Positions 37,059-46,234 of a stretch of DNA of 64,000 nucleotides are shown in pieces. Source of the stretch: Acidobacteriaceae bacterium (lineage in GTDB: Bacteria; Acidobacteriota; Terriglobia; Bryobacterales; Bryobacteraceae). Every line of letters begins with the position of its first letter. Positions within the stretch are counted from its first letter, which is position 1. The stretch is from assembly GCA_019240475.1 (NCBI GenBank), contig JAFAYI010000029.1, positions 62,001 through 126,000 on the forward strand, given 5' to 3'. A program made the position numbers and the translations under genes. The notes beneath the pieces were generated by a model that ran no database searches, was not told the DNA's origin, and worked only from the letters and a program-made list of their open reading frames with translations.

Positions 37059-38243
37059 ATGCCAACTGCGACGAAGAAAGATTATTACGAAGCGCTGGGA
37101 GTAGCGCGCAGCGCGGATGCGGATGAGATCCGGAAGGCATACCGCAAGCTGGCGCGCAAGCATCATCCGGACCTGAACCCGGGCGACAAAGCAGCCGAGG
37201 AGCGCTTCAAGAAGGTGCAGGAAGCGTACGACATCCTGAGCGACGAGAACAAGCGCAAGATTTACGACCAGTACGGGTTCTATTCGGACAATATTCCGCC
37301 CAATGGCCCGGGCGCGGGCGCGAGCGCGGGCGGTCCGAACTTCGGCGGCTTCGATTTCAGCGAATTCTTGCGGCAGCAACAGGCGGGCGCGGCGGCAGGA
37401 GGAGCGCGCGGCGAGGAATCGGAAGGATTCGGATTCCGCGATATCTTCAGCCAATTTTTCAATCGCGGGGGGAAGCAGGGGGCGACGCCGCAGGCGGAGC
37501 GGGGCGCGGACCTCGAATACGGATTGAACGTGGATTTTTGGCAATCGATTCGCGGCACGCAAGTGAAGCTGAACATCTCACGGCAAGAGACGTGCGAGAC
37601 GTGCCATGGGACCGGCTCGGCTGGAAATAGCGTGGCGGTGTGCCCGGAGTGCGACGGCACGGGGAACGTGACGCAGATGGCGGGGGCTATGAAGTTCAAC
37701 CTGACGTGCCCGCGCTGCGGTGGATCGGGGCGGCTGAAGAATGCTTGTCCGACGTGCCGGGGCGAAGGAGTGGTGACGCGTCCGGATACGGTAGAGGTAC
37801 GCATTCCGCAGGGCGTCACTTCGGGGTCGCGATTGAGAGTGGCGGGGAAGGGGAATGCCGGCGTGGCGGGCGGCCCGGCCGGCGACCTGTACATTACGGT
37901 GCGGGTGGAAGAGCACCCATTCTTTAAGCGCGATGGCGATAATATCGACATCGAGGTGCCGTTAACGGTGGCCGAAGCGGGGCTGGGAGCGAAGATCGAG
38001 GTCCCGACGATTGACGGGCGGGCGATTTTGAAGATTCCGCAGGGCACGCAGAACGGGCAAAAGTTTCGGCTGCGGGACAAGGGCGTGTTCAATGCGCGTA
38101 AGAACGCGCGCGGCGATGAGATTGTAGAAGTGGTTCTGCGGGCGCCGGACGTGCACAACGAGCGTACGCGGGAACTGTTGCGCGAACTAGCGCAGGTGCA
38201 GACCGAGGATGTGCGGACGGAGATGTGGGCAAACGTAGGGTGA
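37059..38243 (+). CDS. dnaJ: Chaperone DnaJ (Hsp40)
   Basis: The 394-residue product is a type I DnaJ: J domain at about 8-72 with the H-P-D motif, then a Gly/Ala-rich region (about 85-115). The zinc domain has all four CxxCxGxG units ([32 protein letters not shown]). The C-terminal substrate-binding beta domains close the protein. It stimulates DnaK ATPase and delivers clients. Second gene of the heat-shock operon, directly after a stable hairpin and 17 bp before hspR. Confidence 0.98.
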   Translation: MPTATKKDYYEALGVARSADADEIRKAYRKLARKHHPDLNPGDKAAEERFKKVQEAYDILSDENKRKIYDQYGFYSDNIPPNGPGAGASAGGPNFGGFDFSEFLRQQQAGAAAGGARGEESEGFGFRDIFSQFFNRGGKQGATPQAERGADLEYGLNVDFWQSIRGTQVKLNISRQETCETCHGTGSAGNSVAVCPECDGTGNVTQMAGAMKFNLTCPRCGGSGRLKNACPTCRGEGVVTRPDTVEVRIPQGVTSGSRLRVAGKGNAGVAGGPAGDLYITVRVEEHPFFKRDGDNIDIEVPLTVAEAGLGAKIEVPTIDGRAILKIPQGTQNGQKFRLRDKGVFNARKNARGDEIVEVVLRAPDVHNERTRELLRELAQVQTEDVRTEMWANVG

Positions 38244-38260
38244 ACGGCAGGTGAGCGGCA

Positions 38261-38683
<423 letters not shown>

Positions 38684-38700
38684 CGAACAGCGGGGCTGGA

Positions 38701-41700
38701 TCAATCGGCTTCGGACGATTCGTCATCTTCAAACCAGTTGATTTCCGGAGGATCAGTCTTGGCGGGGCCTGGTGGGATATCGAAGTAAACATTTATTGCG
38801 TTCACGGGTAGGCTGACTTTCGGCGACTTAGTTTGCCAGTGGCTTGGTACTTTGAGATTTTGGGGTAGTAGGGTGGCCTTGTATCCTTCACCTGTAGTAG
38901 CTAACTGTATTTGAGTTAATCCGAGTACTTTATCTAAGTTTGTTCTCAAATTTGCGGAGTAAAGGTTCGCCTCTGTCAGGTCCGCACCGTCTAAGTTCGT
39001 CTGAAATAGCCCAGTGGCGAAGAGGTTCGCGTCATAGAGACTCGCCGATTCGAGGTCGCAGCGCGTAAAATCGCAGTACCCCATGTATGCGTCATCGAGA
39101 CAGCAGCTAAACATTTCCGTGCTTATGAAGCGCAAATCAGAAAGACCCGCCCCGCGGAAGCAGGCACCGGGCATGAAGGTAAATTCAGGGAATTTTCCGA
39201 CTCCAGACCCAGCAATTCTTTGTGCATAATTTCTGAAGTAGTACCGTGATCTTCCCGTTGGAGCAAATTGGATGAATTTGACCTCCCCATGCACAACCGT
39301 TGCCTGGTATCTTCTCGGGCCGGGCGAGACGTTCGCCCATAAGTTCCGAGGGCCGACGTCCTTCACTGCATTCAGCCAGGCCTTGTCTACGGAGATGAAC
39401 CAGTGGACAGCCGCGCACAACTGAAACAGGGCCGCGCCCAGTTGAGCGTCGATTGTGGCGGTGCGCTTAGTTGGTGGTGGAGTCGGGCGTTTGTAGTTTA
39501 CGCGGCGCGTTGCTAACTTACACAGCTCGGATACGAAAGGCGGCTGGTCCAAATTCCAGGTCTTTTGTTTCAGTTCCGGTTGGGCTCGCAGGTGGACGCC
39601 TTCGCCCCACCAGTCCCAAAGATCAGCGAGGGCATCCCGGATGCACATCCAACCGGCTGGCGACAGCGGTCTTGTGGGCACGCCCGATAGGTGCCGGTCT
39701 CTTTCATCACGATCTTTTCGATAGCGTCCGACCTCCCAGCGCAGAAGCTCCAGGATGTGATTTAACACCGGTGTGGTTAGCCATTGGGCGCTTAGCATCT
39801 CCCCAAGCTTTCGCGTCAGCCAGTATCGTGGGTCCTCGGCGGCGAAATCACGCCAGTAATCATTGCTTGCTTTTTCTGGAGGCGAAGTTTCATTGCAACG
39901 CCTCGCGTATTGTTTTAGAACCTCGACAACGGCTTCCGCCGTCAGATACTCTCGAAACGACTTGTGAAGGAACTCGCAAGCCGAGTGCTCTCCCGCCTGT
40001 TTGAAGTAGAAGCTGACCATTAAGCGAGAGAGAGGATATTCGTCGCTCTCCAGCGCATGCAGGTCACCTATCCCCAGAGACTCTAGACGCAGTTGGAGTT
40101 CGTCTTCGGGAATGGCTTCGGTCCCATGCGCTGTTATAGACAAAGCAACCCCATGAAGAAGACTGCGTAGATTCTCCCCTTCCAGCCGGGTTGAAGCTCT
40201 GGATGCCTGCGCGGCATTCGGGGGCTTGCCGCCGCGTTTACAGGTGAGATCGGTAAGGTGACGATACAAGCTTGTCGGGGAGGCGACGACGGCTTCGATA
40301 TCGTCTGGCAGGCTCGCCATTACGCGCATTGCCAGGTGCGCCAGTAGTGGCTGGCCAAGCACCTGCAGCGTTCCCACGTTCGGAAACTCCTTTTCGTAGC
40401 GCGATAGAAGTGGCTCGTATCGCTCGACTGCCCCCAGGGTCCAGCTTTGTATCGCATCTCCGTCGAATTGAGGAGGGTCCAGTGCGTCTTTGAGCCGCTG
40501 AACATAGTTTCTCAGCGCGGTGGGATGAACGGCGCGGGTTAGCAGGACCTTGGTCTGCTCCCGTAAGACGCCTGACCGGTCGATCGCCGCTGAAGGCCGG
40601 CCGGTAATGATGACCCGAACGGTGGTGCGGTTCTGGTCCGTAAGGTTCCTGCGAATCGATCCGAGCAGACGATCTACACGCTTCTGAAAACCCTCATCGG
40701 CTGAGAGATTGATCTCATCCCAGCCGTCGAAAATGAAGACGTACGGGCTTATTTCGCCGGTGGATACCGGAACGATTTCTGAATAGACCTTTTCGCGAAG
40801 AGTGTCCACGTTGAAATCGGCACCCTGCGGGCCACTGAATCGCACAATCGTGTCCTTGATTCCATCGAACAGTTCCAGATCGACTCTCAAGTGTTGGAGA
40901 GGGACTCGTATCGGGAGGAATCCTTCTTCTCCCAGACGAGTGCACAGCTTCTTGGTGAAGGTTGACTTACCGGCTCCCGGCGGGCCCATCAAGACGATCC
41001 AGTCGCAGTAGGCGGGATCGCATATCAGCCCGAGGACGGAGGCCATCAAGTCCTGACGAGTCGCGCTGGTTTCAATAAATGGGTCCGGCCGCGACGCTGG
41101 CCCATCCTCATCAGAGCCCCGGATTGCTTCCCAAGACAAGACCACGCACTCGGGTTGGATGTAAACGCTCGCAATCGAAAAAGCTTCAACGTCGAGCGCC
41201 GGCTTATCTTCCAGGTCGGCACGCTGCTGCTCTAGGTGTTCCGCCAACGCGGCGTATAGGCGACCGTCGGCGGTGTCCAGCTGAAGCCATTGCGTGAAAC
41301 CGGCGAAATGTTCTTTCTTCTCGGCTGTGAGCAAGCCCTTGAGTTCCTGGGTGAATGCCGCTCGCACACGTTGAAGGATTTGGCGGCGCTCGGTTTCGTC
41401 GTATCCAGCAGCCTCAAGCAGGAGCAGCAGTCCTTGATCGGCTGCACGCGCAAAAGGGTGCGCGGTCGCGCTGCAAAGCGAAAAACCTTTCATTATCGAC
41501 GGATCTTCCAGCTGCAATCGCTTGAGCCGGCCGCGCCAAATTTCGCCCGAGAACGGTACGTGGGATTCAGGAGGACCATGCTGCCGAATGGCTCTTTCGG
41601 CTGCCTGCCGGTAGGCGAGCGTACAGGCCACCCAGCCGAGAGCTTCGGGCGAGCGTTCGGTCGTCATCTTCTCAATCAATTTCGAAAAGACTTTGACGGT

Positions 41701-41961
41701 TCCCGACCACTCTTTGGCGACCTCCCCAGCTTCACCAAGGAAGGAGATCGCAGGGGTATCCTTGAGGGCTTCCACTGTTTCGCTTAGCCATTCGGTCAAC
41801 GAGTTGAGCTTACCCGCGGATCGCTCAACCCATTCTTCTTGCTGGGGACTTAGTCCCAAAACGGTAGCGATTTTGGAAGCCATTTGTTGGGTCAGTATAG
41901 CGAAGGCATGTCCCGCCGTTGGCGTGCGGTGGACCATTTTGCAGGTCGGCATGGGATACAT
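38701..41961 (-). CDS. NACHT-domain NTPase with C-terminal pentapeptide repeats (bacterial NLR-like)
   Basis: This is a 1086-residue STAND NTPase. Residues ~30-290 are helical with no recognised effector motif. The NACHT core has Walker A G-P-P-G-A-G-K-S-T (326-334), Walker B Y-V-F-I-F-D-G-W-D-E-I (407-417) and the sensor strand I-I-T-G-R-P-S-A (451-458). The winged-helix block F-L-H-K-S-F-R-E-Y-L-T-A (664-675) is typical of NACHT. A long helical sensor-like region follows, then pentapeptide repeats (about 934-1012). Bacterial NACHT proteins are known anti-phage factors; this role is inferred for this gene. The 3' part is AT-rich (21 GC in 60 at 38881-38940), unlike neighbouring dnaJ and hspR, which hints at transfer. 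It is a single gene with no adjacent defence genes. An alternative start is 26 codons in (M-A-S-K-I-A). Confidence 0.88.
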   Translation of the reverse strand: MYPMPTCKMVHRTPTAGHAFAILTQQMASKIATVLGLSPQQEEWVERSAGKLNSLTEWLSETVEALKDTPAISFLGEAGEVAKEWSGTVKVFSKLIEKMTTERSPEALGWVACTLAYRQAAERAIRQHGPPESHVPFSGEIWRGRLKRLQLEDPSIMKGFSLCSATAHPFARAADQGLLLLLEAAGYDETERRQILQRVRAAFTQELKGLLTAEKKEHFAGFTQWLQLDTADGRLYAALAEHLEQQRADLEDKPALDVEAFSIASVYIQPECVVLSWEAIRGSDEDGPASRPDPFIETSATRQDLMASVLGLICDPAYCDWIVLMGPPGAGKSTFTKKLCTRLGEEGFLPIRVPLQHLRVDLELFDGIKDTIVRFSGPQGADFNVDTLREKVYSEIVPVSTGEISPYVFIFDGWDEINLSADEGFQKRVDRLLGSIRRNLTDQNRTTVRVIITGRPSAAIDRSGVLREQTKVLLTRAVHPTALRNYVQRLKDALDPPQFDGDAIQSWTLGAVERYEPLLSRYEKEFPNVGTLQVLGQPLLAHLAMRVMASLPDDIEAVVASPTSLYRHLTDLTCKRGGKPPNAAQASRASTRLEGENLRSLLHGVALSITAHGTEAIPEDELQLRLESLGIGDLHALESDEYPLSRLMVSFYFKQAGEHSACEFLHKSFREYLTAEAVVEVLKQYARRCNETSPPEKASNDYWRDFAAEDPRYWLTRKLGEMLSAQWLTTPVLNHILELLRWEVGRYRKDRDERDRHLSGVPTRPLSPAGWMCIRDALADLWDWWGEGVHLRAQPELKQKTWNLDQPPFVSELCKLATRRVNYKRPTPPPTKRTATIDAQLGAALFQLCAAVHWFISVDKAWLNAVKDVGPRNLWANVSPGPRRYQATVVHGEVKFIQFAPTGRSRYYFRNYAQRIAGSGVGKFPEFTFMPGACFRGAGLSDLRFISTEMFSCCLDDAYMGYCDFTRCDLESASLYDANLFATGLFQTNLDGADLTEANLYSANLRTNLDKVLGLTQIQLATTGEGYKATLLPQNLKVPSHWQTKSPKVSLPVNAINVYFDIPPGPAKTDPPEINWFEDDESSEAD

Positions 41962-42121
41962 GGTGTCGATCTAAGATGCAAGATTTGATGGGTACGCCAA
42001 GCGTCGGCGCTGAACGCGCTATGCGCGTAGGACTATATGGCAAGCAAACTAAAACCAAATTCAGTGAAAAGGCCGTCCACGAGTGTTTTCTTTGGCTATA
42101 ATTCGAACACTATAAGAGCCA

Positions 42122-42697
42122 ATGCACTTCGAAGACGAGATTACAAAGCTTATCTCGGATTGGAAGCGCGGCGACCGGCAGGCTGAGAGCCGGCTTTTCG
42201 ATTTGCTGTATGTGAAACTCCGGCAGCTCGCGATACAGTGCCTGAGAGACGAAGTGCGGTGCCGGACCTTGAGCCCGACGGCGCTCGTGCACGAAGCCTA
42301 CCTTCGGCTCAGCCGTTCCGAAGACTTGAAGGTAACCGACAGGGGACACTTTCTTGCGCTGACCGCGCGCGTGATGCAGCAGATTCTGACTGACGCGGCG
42401 CGGGCGAGACAAAGCGGGAAGCGGGGCGGCGACCCCAGGCGAGTGGAACTGGGCGAGTGGATGGTACGAACCGATTCGGAAGCAGACGAGATCCTGGCCG
42501 TCGATCAAGCGTTGACGGAACTTTCGAAGAAGTTCCCCCGCCAGGCGAAGCTGGTGCAACTGCATTTTTTTGGCGGATGGTCGCTCGAAGACGCGGCGGA
42601 GGTCATCGGAGTTTCTCAGCGAACCGCGAGGCGTGAGTGGCAGGTGGCGCGGGTGCGCTTGAAGGAGGCGATCGATGGGCGCGCAGCAGCCGATTGA
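42122..42697 (+). CDS. ECF-type RNA polymerase sigma factor
   Basis: The 191-residue sigma factor belongs to the ECF-type family common in Acidobacteriota and Planctomycetota, and is often paired with Ser/Thr kinases. Sigma-2 wording is visible as L-F-D-L-L-Y-V-K-L-R-Q-L-A, S-P-T-A-L-V-H-E-A-Y-L-R-L and R-G-H-F-L-A-L-T-A-R-V-M-Q-Q-I-L. The sigma-4 HTH W-S-L-E-D-A-A-E-V-I-G-V-S-Q-R-T-A lies near the end. A TATAAT is present 20 bp upstream. The kinase gene starts 22 bases before this stop, so both are co-translated and probably act in one signalling module; no anti-sigma factor is seen. Confidence 0.93.
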   Translation: MHFEDEITKLISDWKRGDRQAESRLFDLLYVKLRQLAIQCLRDEVRCRTLSPTALVHEAYLRLSRSEDLKVTDRGHFLALTARVMQQILTDAARARQSGKRGGDPRRVELGEWMVRTDSEADEILAVDQALTELSKKFPRQAKLVQLHFFGGWSLEDAAEVIGVSQRTARREWQVARVRLKEAIDGRAAAD

Positions 42698-45600
42698 TCG
42701 CCTGGAAGCCGCAAACGAGATTTTTTCCGAAGCGTTGGAATTGCCGGCAGCGGCGCGCGAGACGTTTGTGCGAGCCAAATGCGAGAGCGATCCGGATCTG
42801 GCTGCAAGTGTGCTTCGGCTGCTTTCCCAAGTTGACCGGCTGGGCAGTTTTCTGGAGCGCAGCCCGGTTTCTCGCGCGATGGAAGGCGAGTTCCGCATGG
42901 GAGACGTGGTGGCGGGACGCTTCCGGATTCTGGGCGAAGCGCGAAAGGGCGGAATGGGGGCCGTGTATCCGGCGGAGGATACCGCTTTGCGAGAACGGAT
43001 CGCCCTGAAAACGTTGCGATCCGGCCCGCGAAGCGATGGCGAGGCGTTGGCTCGGTTTCGAGACGAGATTAAGCTGGCGAGGCGGATTGTTCATCCGAAC
43101 GTATGCCGGATTTACGACCTCTTCACCGGCGAAGCCGCATATGGCGAAGTCGTGTTCTTCACGATGGAGTGGCTGGAAGGCGAGACGCTGGGCGAGCGGA
43201 TGGCCGGACGTCCGATGACTCCGGAACATGCGCTTACGGTGACAAAGGAGCTGGCCGAGGGTTTGGACGCAGCGCATCGGCTTGGCATCGCGCACCGGGA
43301 TCTGAAGCCATCGAATGTGATTCTGGCCCGAGGGGCTGACGGCGCCGAGCGGGTGGTGATTACCGATTTCGGATTAGCCAAGATGTTCGACGCGCGCGAG
43401 GCGGATGCGAGCGGCAATACGGCGCCGGGACAAATTATGGGGTCGCTCGATTACATGGCGCCGGAGCAGTTTCTGGGCGAGCCGGTGAGTCCCGCGACAG
43501 ACATATTCGCGCTAGGCGCAATCGCTTACGAGATGCTGACGGGGCGCAAGCCGTTTCCGAATGAGACGCTGCTGCGGACCGCGCTTCGCCGAGTGAGCGG
43601 GGCGCCGATTCCGGCGCGGCATTACACGCCAGACGTTCCAGAAGGCTGGCAGCGCGCGATCGCGAGAGCGATGAGCCGAGAGCCGCAGAATCGCCAGCAG
43701 TCGGCTAAAGCGCTCGTGGAAGAAATGGAGCAGGGAGGCGGCGTGCGCCGCCGTGCGCGCCCGATATCGCGGCGAAAGTTGATCGTTGGCGGAGTTGCCG
43801 TTTCGGGGTTGTCCTCTTTTCTCGGGTATCTGCGCTTTAAAGAGTGGAAAGGGCAGATACCTTTAAAACCCGTCGTCATGCTGACAGCGACTACTTATTC
43901 GGCAAACGAAGCGGACCTGGGCGCAGCGGCGCGAGCGGCGGATGTTTTTCTCAGAGCGTCGCTCGACCAATCGGCGCACCTGAGGCTGGCGAGCGGAGAT
44001 CAGATCGGGAGAGAGTGGAGGCTGATCACAGGAAAGGCGGCGTCGAGCCAGGTTCCGAATTGGTTTTCGCCGGAAGTAGCGCGGGAGATTGCGTTGCGCA
44101 TTCCGGCTCAGTTCGTGGCGTTCTCAAACGTTGCGCAGGTCGGCGACGAGCGAGTGCTGCGAGTCCGCCTGGAGTTGTTGGGAGACAGCGCGGCGCAGGC
44201 AAAGCGGGGTTGGTCCAACGACTTCGAGATGCAAGGCCGGCGCGAGATTGCAGAGAGCGCTTACGAAGCAGCATCCTGGATTCGAAGGACGACGGGGGAA
44301 TCGGCGGAGAACGTCGAACGCAAGATGCGGCGGCCGGAGGAGTTGACGACGAGCTCCTGGGAAGCGTTAAAAGAATTCACGGAAGCCAACGAGGCGTGGC
44401 AGAACGGGCAGGCGGGACCTGCGATTCTCCATCTCAAGACGGCGTTGGCGATCGACGATCAGTTTGCTTTGGCGTCGGCGCGGCTGGCCGACATATTGAA
44501 AGCGAATGGTCAGGCGGACGATGCGTACCGGGAGTGGGCGCGCGCCGTTAGCCTGCTCGAGAAGAAGAATTTTACGGACCGGGAATCGCTGCGGACGCGA
44601 GGCCTGTTCGCGCTGGATGTGGGGTTGAACGCGGCGGCTGTAGACGTCTTTTCGCGGTACATCCTGGAGTATCCGGACGATCCTCTACCGAAGTATTATA
44701 AAGCGGCGGCGCTGAACCGGCTGGGACGGGCGGAAGAAGCGCTGCAGTCCTATTCAAGCGCGATCCGGCTCGCGCCAGATAACTACGCGTTTGCGATGGG
44801 GCGCGCGATCGTCTATTTGGAACAAGGGCGGATCGAACAAGCGAGCCGCGACTGGCAGCGCGCATCAGGACTGAATGCGCGCGACTGGACAGATCAAGTC
44901 GCGATGGCGATGGCGTTTGCGCGGGCGGATATCGGCGAGGTCCAGCGTCGAATCGCGCAGGTGAGAAAGAGTGGAAGCTCGGAGTTCCAGAGTAAGTCGT
45001 ATGCGTTTGAGGCGTGCTTGCGCGGGGAGCAGGGGCGATGGCAGGAGGCAGCGGCGGCGTTGCAGGCCGGAATCGAATTTGACCGCCGCGTGGGAACACC
45101 GATGGCGGCGCGGCATATCAAGCAGCGGTTGTTGGCGGAACTGCATCTGGCGCAGGGCAGTGCAGCGCGGGCGCGGTGCCTTTGCGCGGAGGTTCTGAAC
45201 GACGGGCCGGGCTACGAGACTCGGTTGCAGGTTGCATGCCTGCTGGCCAGATGCGGGGATGTGGCGGGCGCCCGGGCGCAGCAGTGCGCGACGGCTTCGA
45301 CGGTGCAGGCGTGCGGGGACGGACAGGCGAGATATGCGCGGAATGCGCGGCGTCCTTCATGCCAGCCGCTGGTGCTTCCGGACTGGCCGATTTACGCTTA
45401 TCAACTGCATTCGCTTGGGGCGGAGATTGCGCTGGCGGAAGGGCGCACAGCGCAAGCGGCAGACGAGATGGAAAAGGCGGGACCGCCGCCGAGCATGCAC
45501 GTCTTTTCGGAGAGGTTGCTGCGAGTGGCACTGGCGAGCCGGAACAACGCCGCGAAACAGAGATTGGCGAGTTTGCTGACGGGGAGCCCGGGACGCTGGT

Positions 45601-45713
45601 GGATAGAGCCGGAGCTGAACAGCGCCGGATTTTTTTCTCGGGCGGTAGAGCAGTTGGGGCCGGGCGCTCGAAGCTCACAAGTTTCGGCCATCATGGCCGG
45701 ATTACGCGCCTAA
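42675..45713 (+). CDS. Membrane-anchored Ser/Thr protein kinase with TPR repeats
   Basis: The product is 1012 residues. The cytoplasmic kinase domain is ~75-355 with glycine loop (K-G-G-M-G-A-V-Y), VAIK-type Lys112, H-R-D-L-K-P-S-N (207-214) and D-F-G (231-233), a complete active set. After a basic R-R-R-A-R-P linker there is one membrane helix (368-386). An extracytoplasmic region contains a CsgG/adenylate-cyclase-like beta segment and TPR-type helical repeats (~560-900). The overlap with the ECF sigma gene suggests that it phosphorylates the sigma factor or a regulator. The downstream tyrosinase genes may be its output, an inference from proximity. Confidence 0.93.
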   Translation: MGAQQPIDRLEAANEIFSEALELPAAARETFVRAKCESDPDLAASVLRLLSQVDRLGSFLERSPVSRAMEGEFRMGDVVAGRFRILGEARKGGMGAVYPAEDTALRERIALKTLRSGPRSDGEALARFRDEIKLARRIVHPNVCRIYDLFTGEAAYGEVVFFTMEWLEGETLGERMAGRPMTPEHALTVTKELAEGLDAAHRLGIAHRDLKPSNVILARGADGAERVVITDFGLAKMFDAREADASGNTAPGQIMGSLDYMAPEQFLGEPVSPATDIFALGAIAYEMLTGRKPFPNETLLRTALRRVSGAPIPARHYTPDVPEGWQRAIARAMSREPQNRQQSAKALVEEMEQGGGVRRRARPISRRKLIVGGVAVSGLSSFLGYLRFKEWKGQIPLKPVVMLTATTYSANEADLGAAARAADVFLRASLDQSAHLRLASGDQIGREWRLITGKAASSQVPNWFSPEVAREIALRIPAQFVAFSNVAQVGDERVLRVRLELLGDSAAQAKRGWSNDFEMQGRREIAESAYEAASWIRRTTGESAENVERKMRRPEELTTSSWEALKEFTEANEAWQNGQAGPAILHLKTALAIDDQFALASARLADILKANGQADDAYREWARAVSLLEKKNFTDRESLRTRGLFALDVGLNAAAVDVFSRYILEYPDDPLPKYYKAAALNRLGRAEEALQSYSSAIRLAPDNYAFAMGRAIVYLEQGRIEQASRDWQRASGLNARDWTDQVAMAMAFARADIGEVQRRIAQVRKSGSSEFQSKSYAFEACLRGEQGRWQEAAAALQAGIEFDRRVGTPMAARHIKQRLLAELHLAQGSAARARCLCAEVLNDGPGYETRLQVACLLARCGDVAGARAQQCATASTVQACGDGQARYARNARRPSCQPLVLPDWPIYAYQLHSLGAEIALAEGRTAQAADEMEKAGPPPSMHVFSERLLRVALASRNNAAKQRLASLLTGSPGRWWIEPELNSAGFFSRAVEQLGPGARSSQVSAIMAGLRA

Positions 45714-45746
45714 CAGCGCAAATTCAACTTAGAAAGAAGGAAAGTT

Positions 45747-46220
45747 ATGGCACTCACGAAGGGGCAGGCAGTGGCTACCGCGTTCCTACTGACTTCGTAC
45801 TCGGATCTTCGCTACAAGATTTTGAATAAGCTGACACCGGTTCAAAACTCTAGTCAGCTGCAATTTCAAGCTGCATTGGAATCGCTGCTATTGGAGATAG
45901 CACCGCCCGGAACAACGTTGGTCTTACAGGATGATGGCAAATCACTGTGGGGCGGCGCCGGGAAACCCCCCAAGTTAGATGCGGACACGGTAGGTAGATC
46001 GTTTTCTGCGCTTGATTATAATGGAGGGCCTTGTCCGACACTCGCTGAGGAACAGTGGATATGGCAGGTGTTATCGGTCCCGATTTCAATCGTTGTTCCA
46101 CCCCCGACAACGCCAGCGGTGGCAGCGGAAACTCGGGGCGCCACTTCGGAGGGTGGAGCGCCGGCGGCGGCGTCCACGAAGTTGGGTGAGTCAACCGCTG
46201 CCGGCGGGCAGCCGGTATAA
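45747..46220 (+). CDS. Hypothetical protein upstream of tyrosinase
   Basis: The 157-residue protein has no signal peptide and no recognised family. The N-terminal 100 residues are mixed helix and strand, with Y-K-I-L-N-K-L-T and W-G-G-A-G-K-P-P. The C-terminal ~45 residues are Pro/Ala/Gly/Thr-rich and probably disordered. AAAGGAAAG precedes the ATG at good distance. It sits 14 bp before the Tat-exported tyrosinase, the position of the Streptomyces copper chaperone MelC1, but it has no histidines and no export signal, so a MelC1 role is not supported. Confidence 0.7.
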   Translation: MALTKGQAVATAFLLTSYSDLRYKILNKLTPVQNSSQLQFQAALESLLLEIAPPGTTLVLQDDGKSLWGGAGKPPKLDADTVGRSFSALDYNGGPCPTLAEEQWIWQVLSVPISIVVPPPTTPAVAAETRGATSEGGAPAAASTKLGESTAAGGQPV

Positions 46221-46234
46221 CAAAGGCGTAGACA

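Noticed and set aside
45747..46220. Idea that this gene encodes the copper chaperone MelC1 of the tyrosinase
   Set aside because: Position fits but there is no histidine and no export signal, both expected for MelC1.
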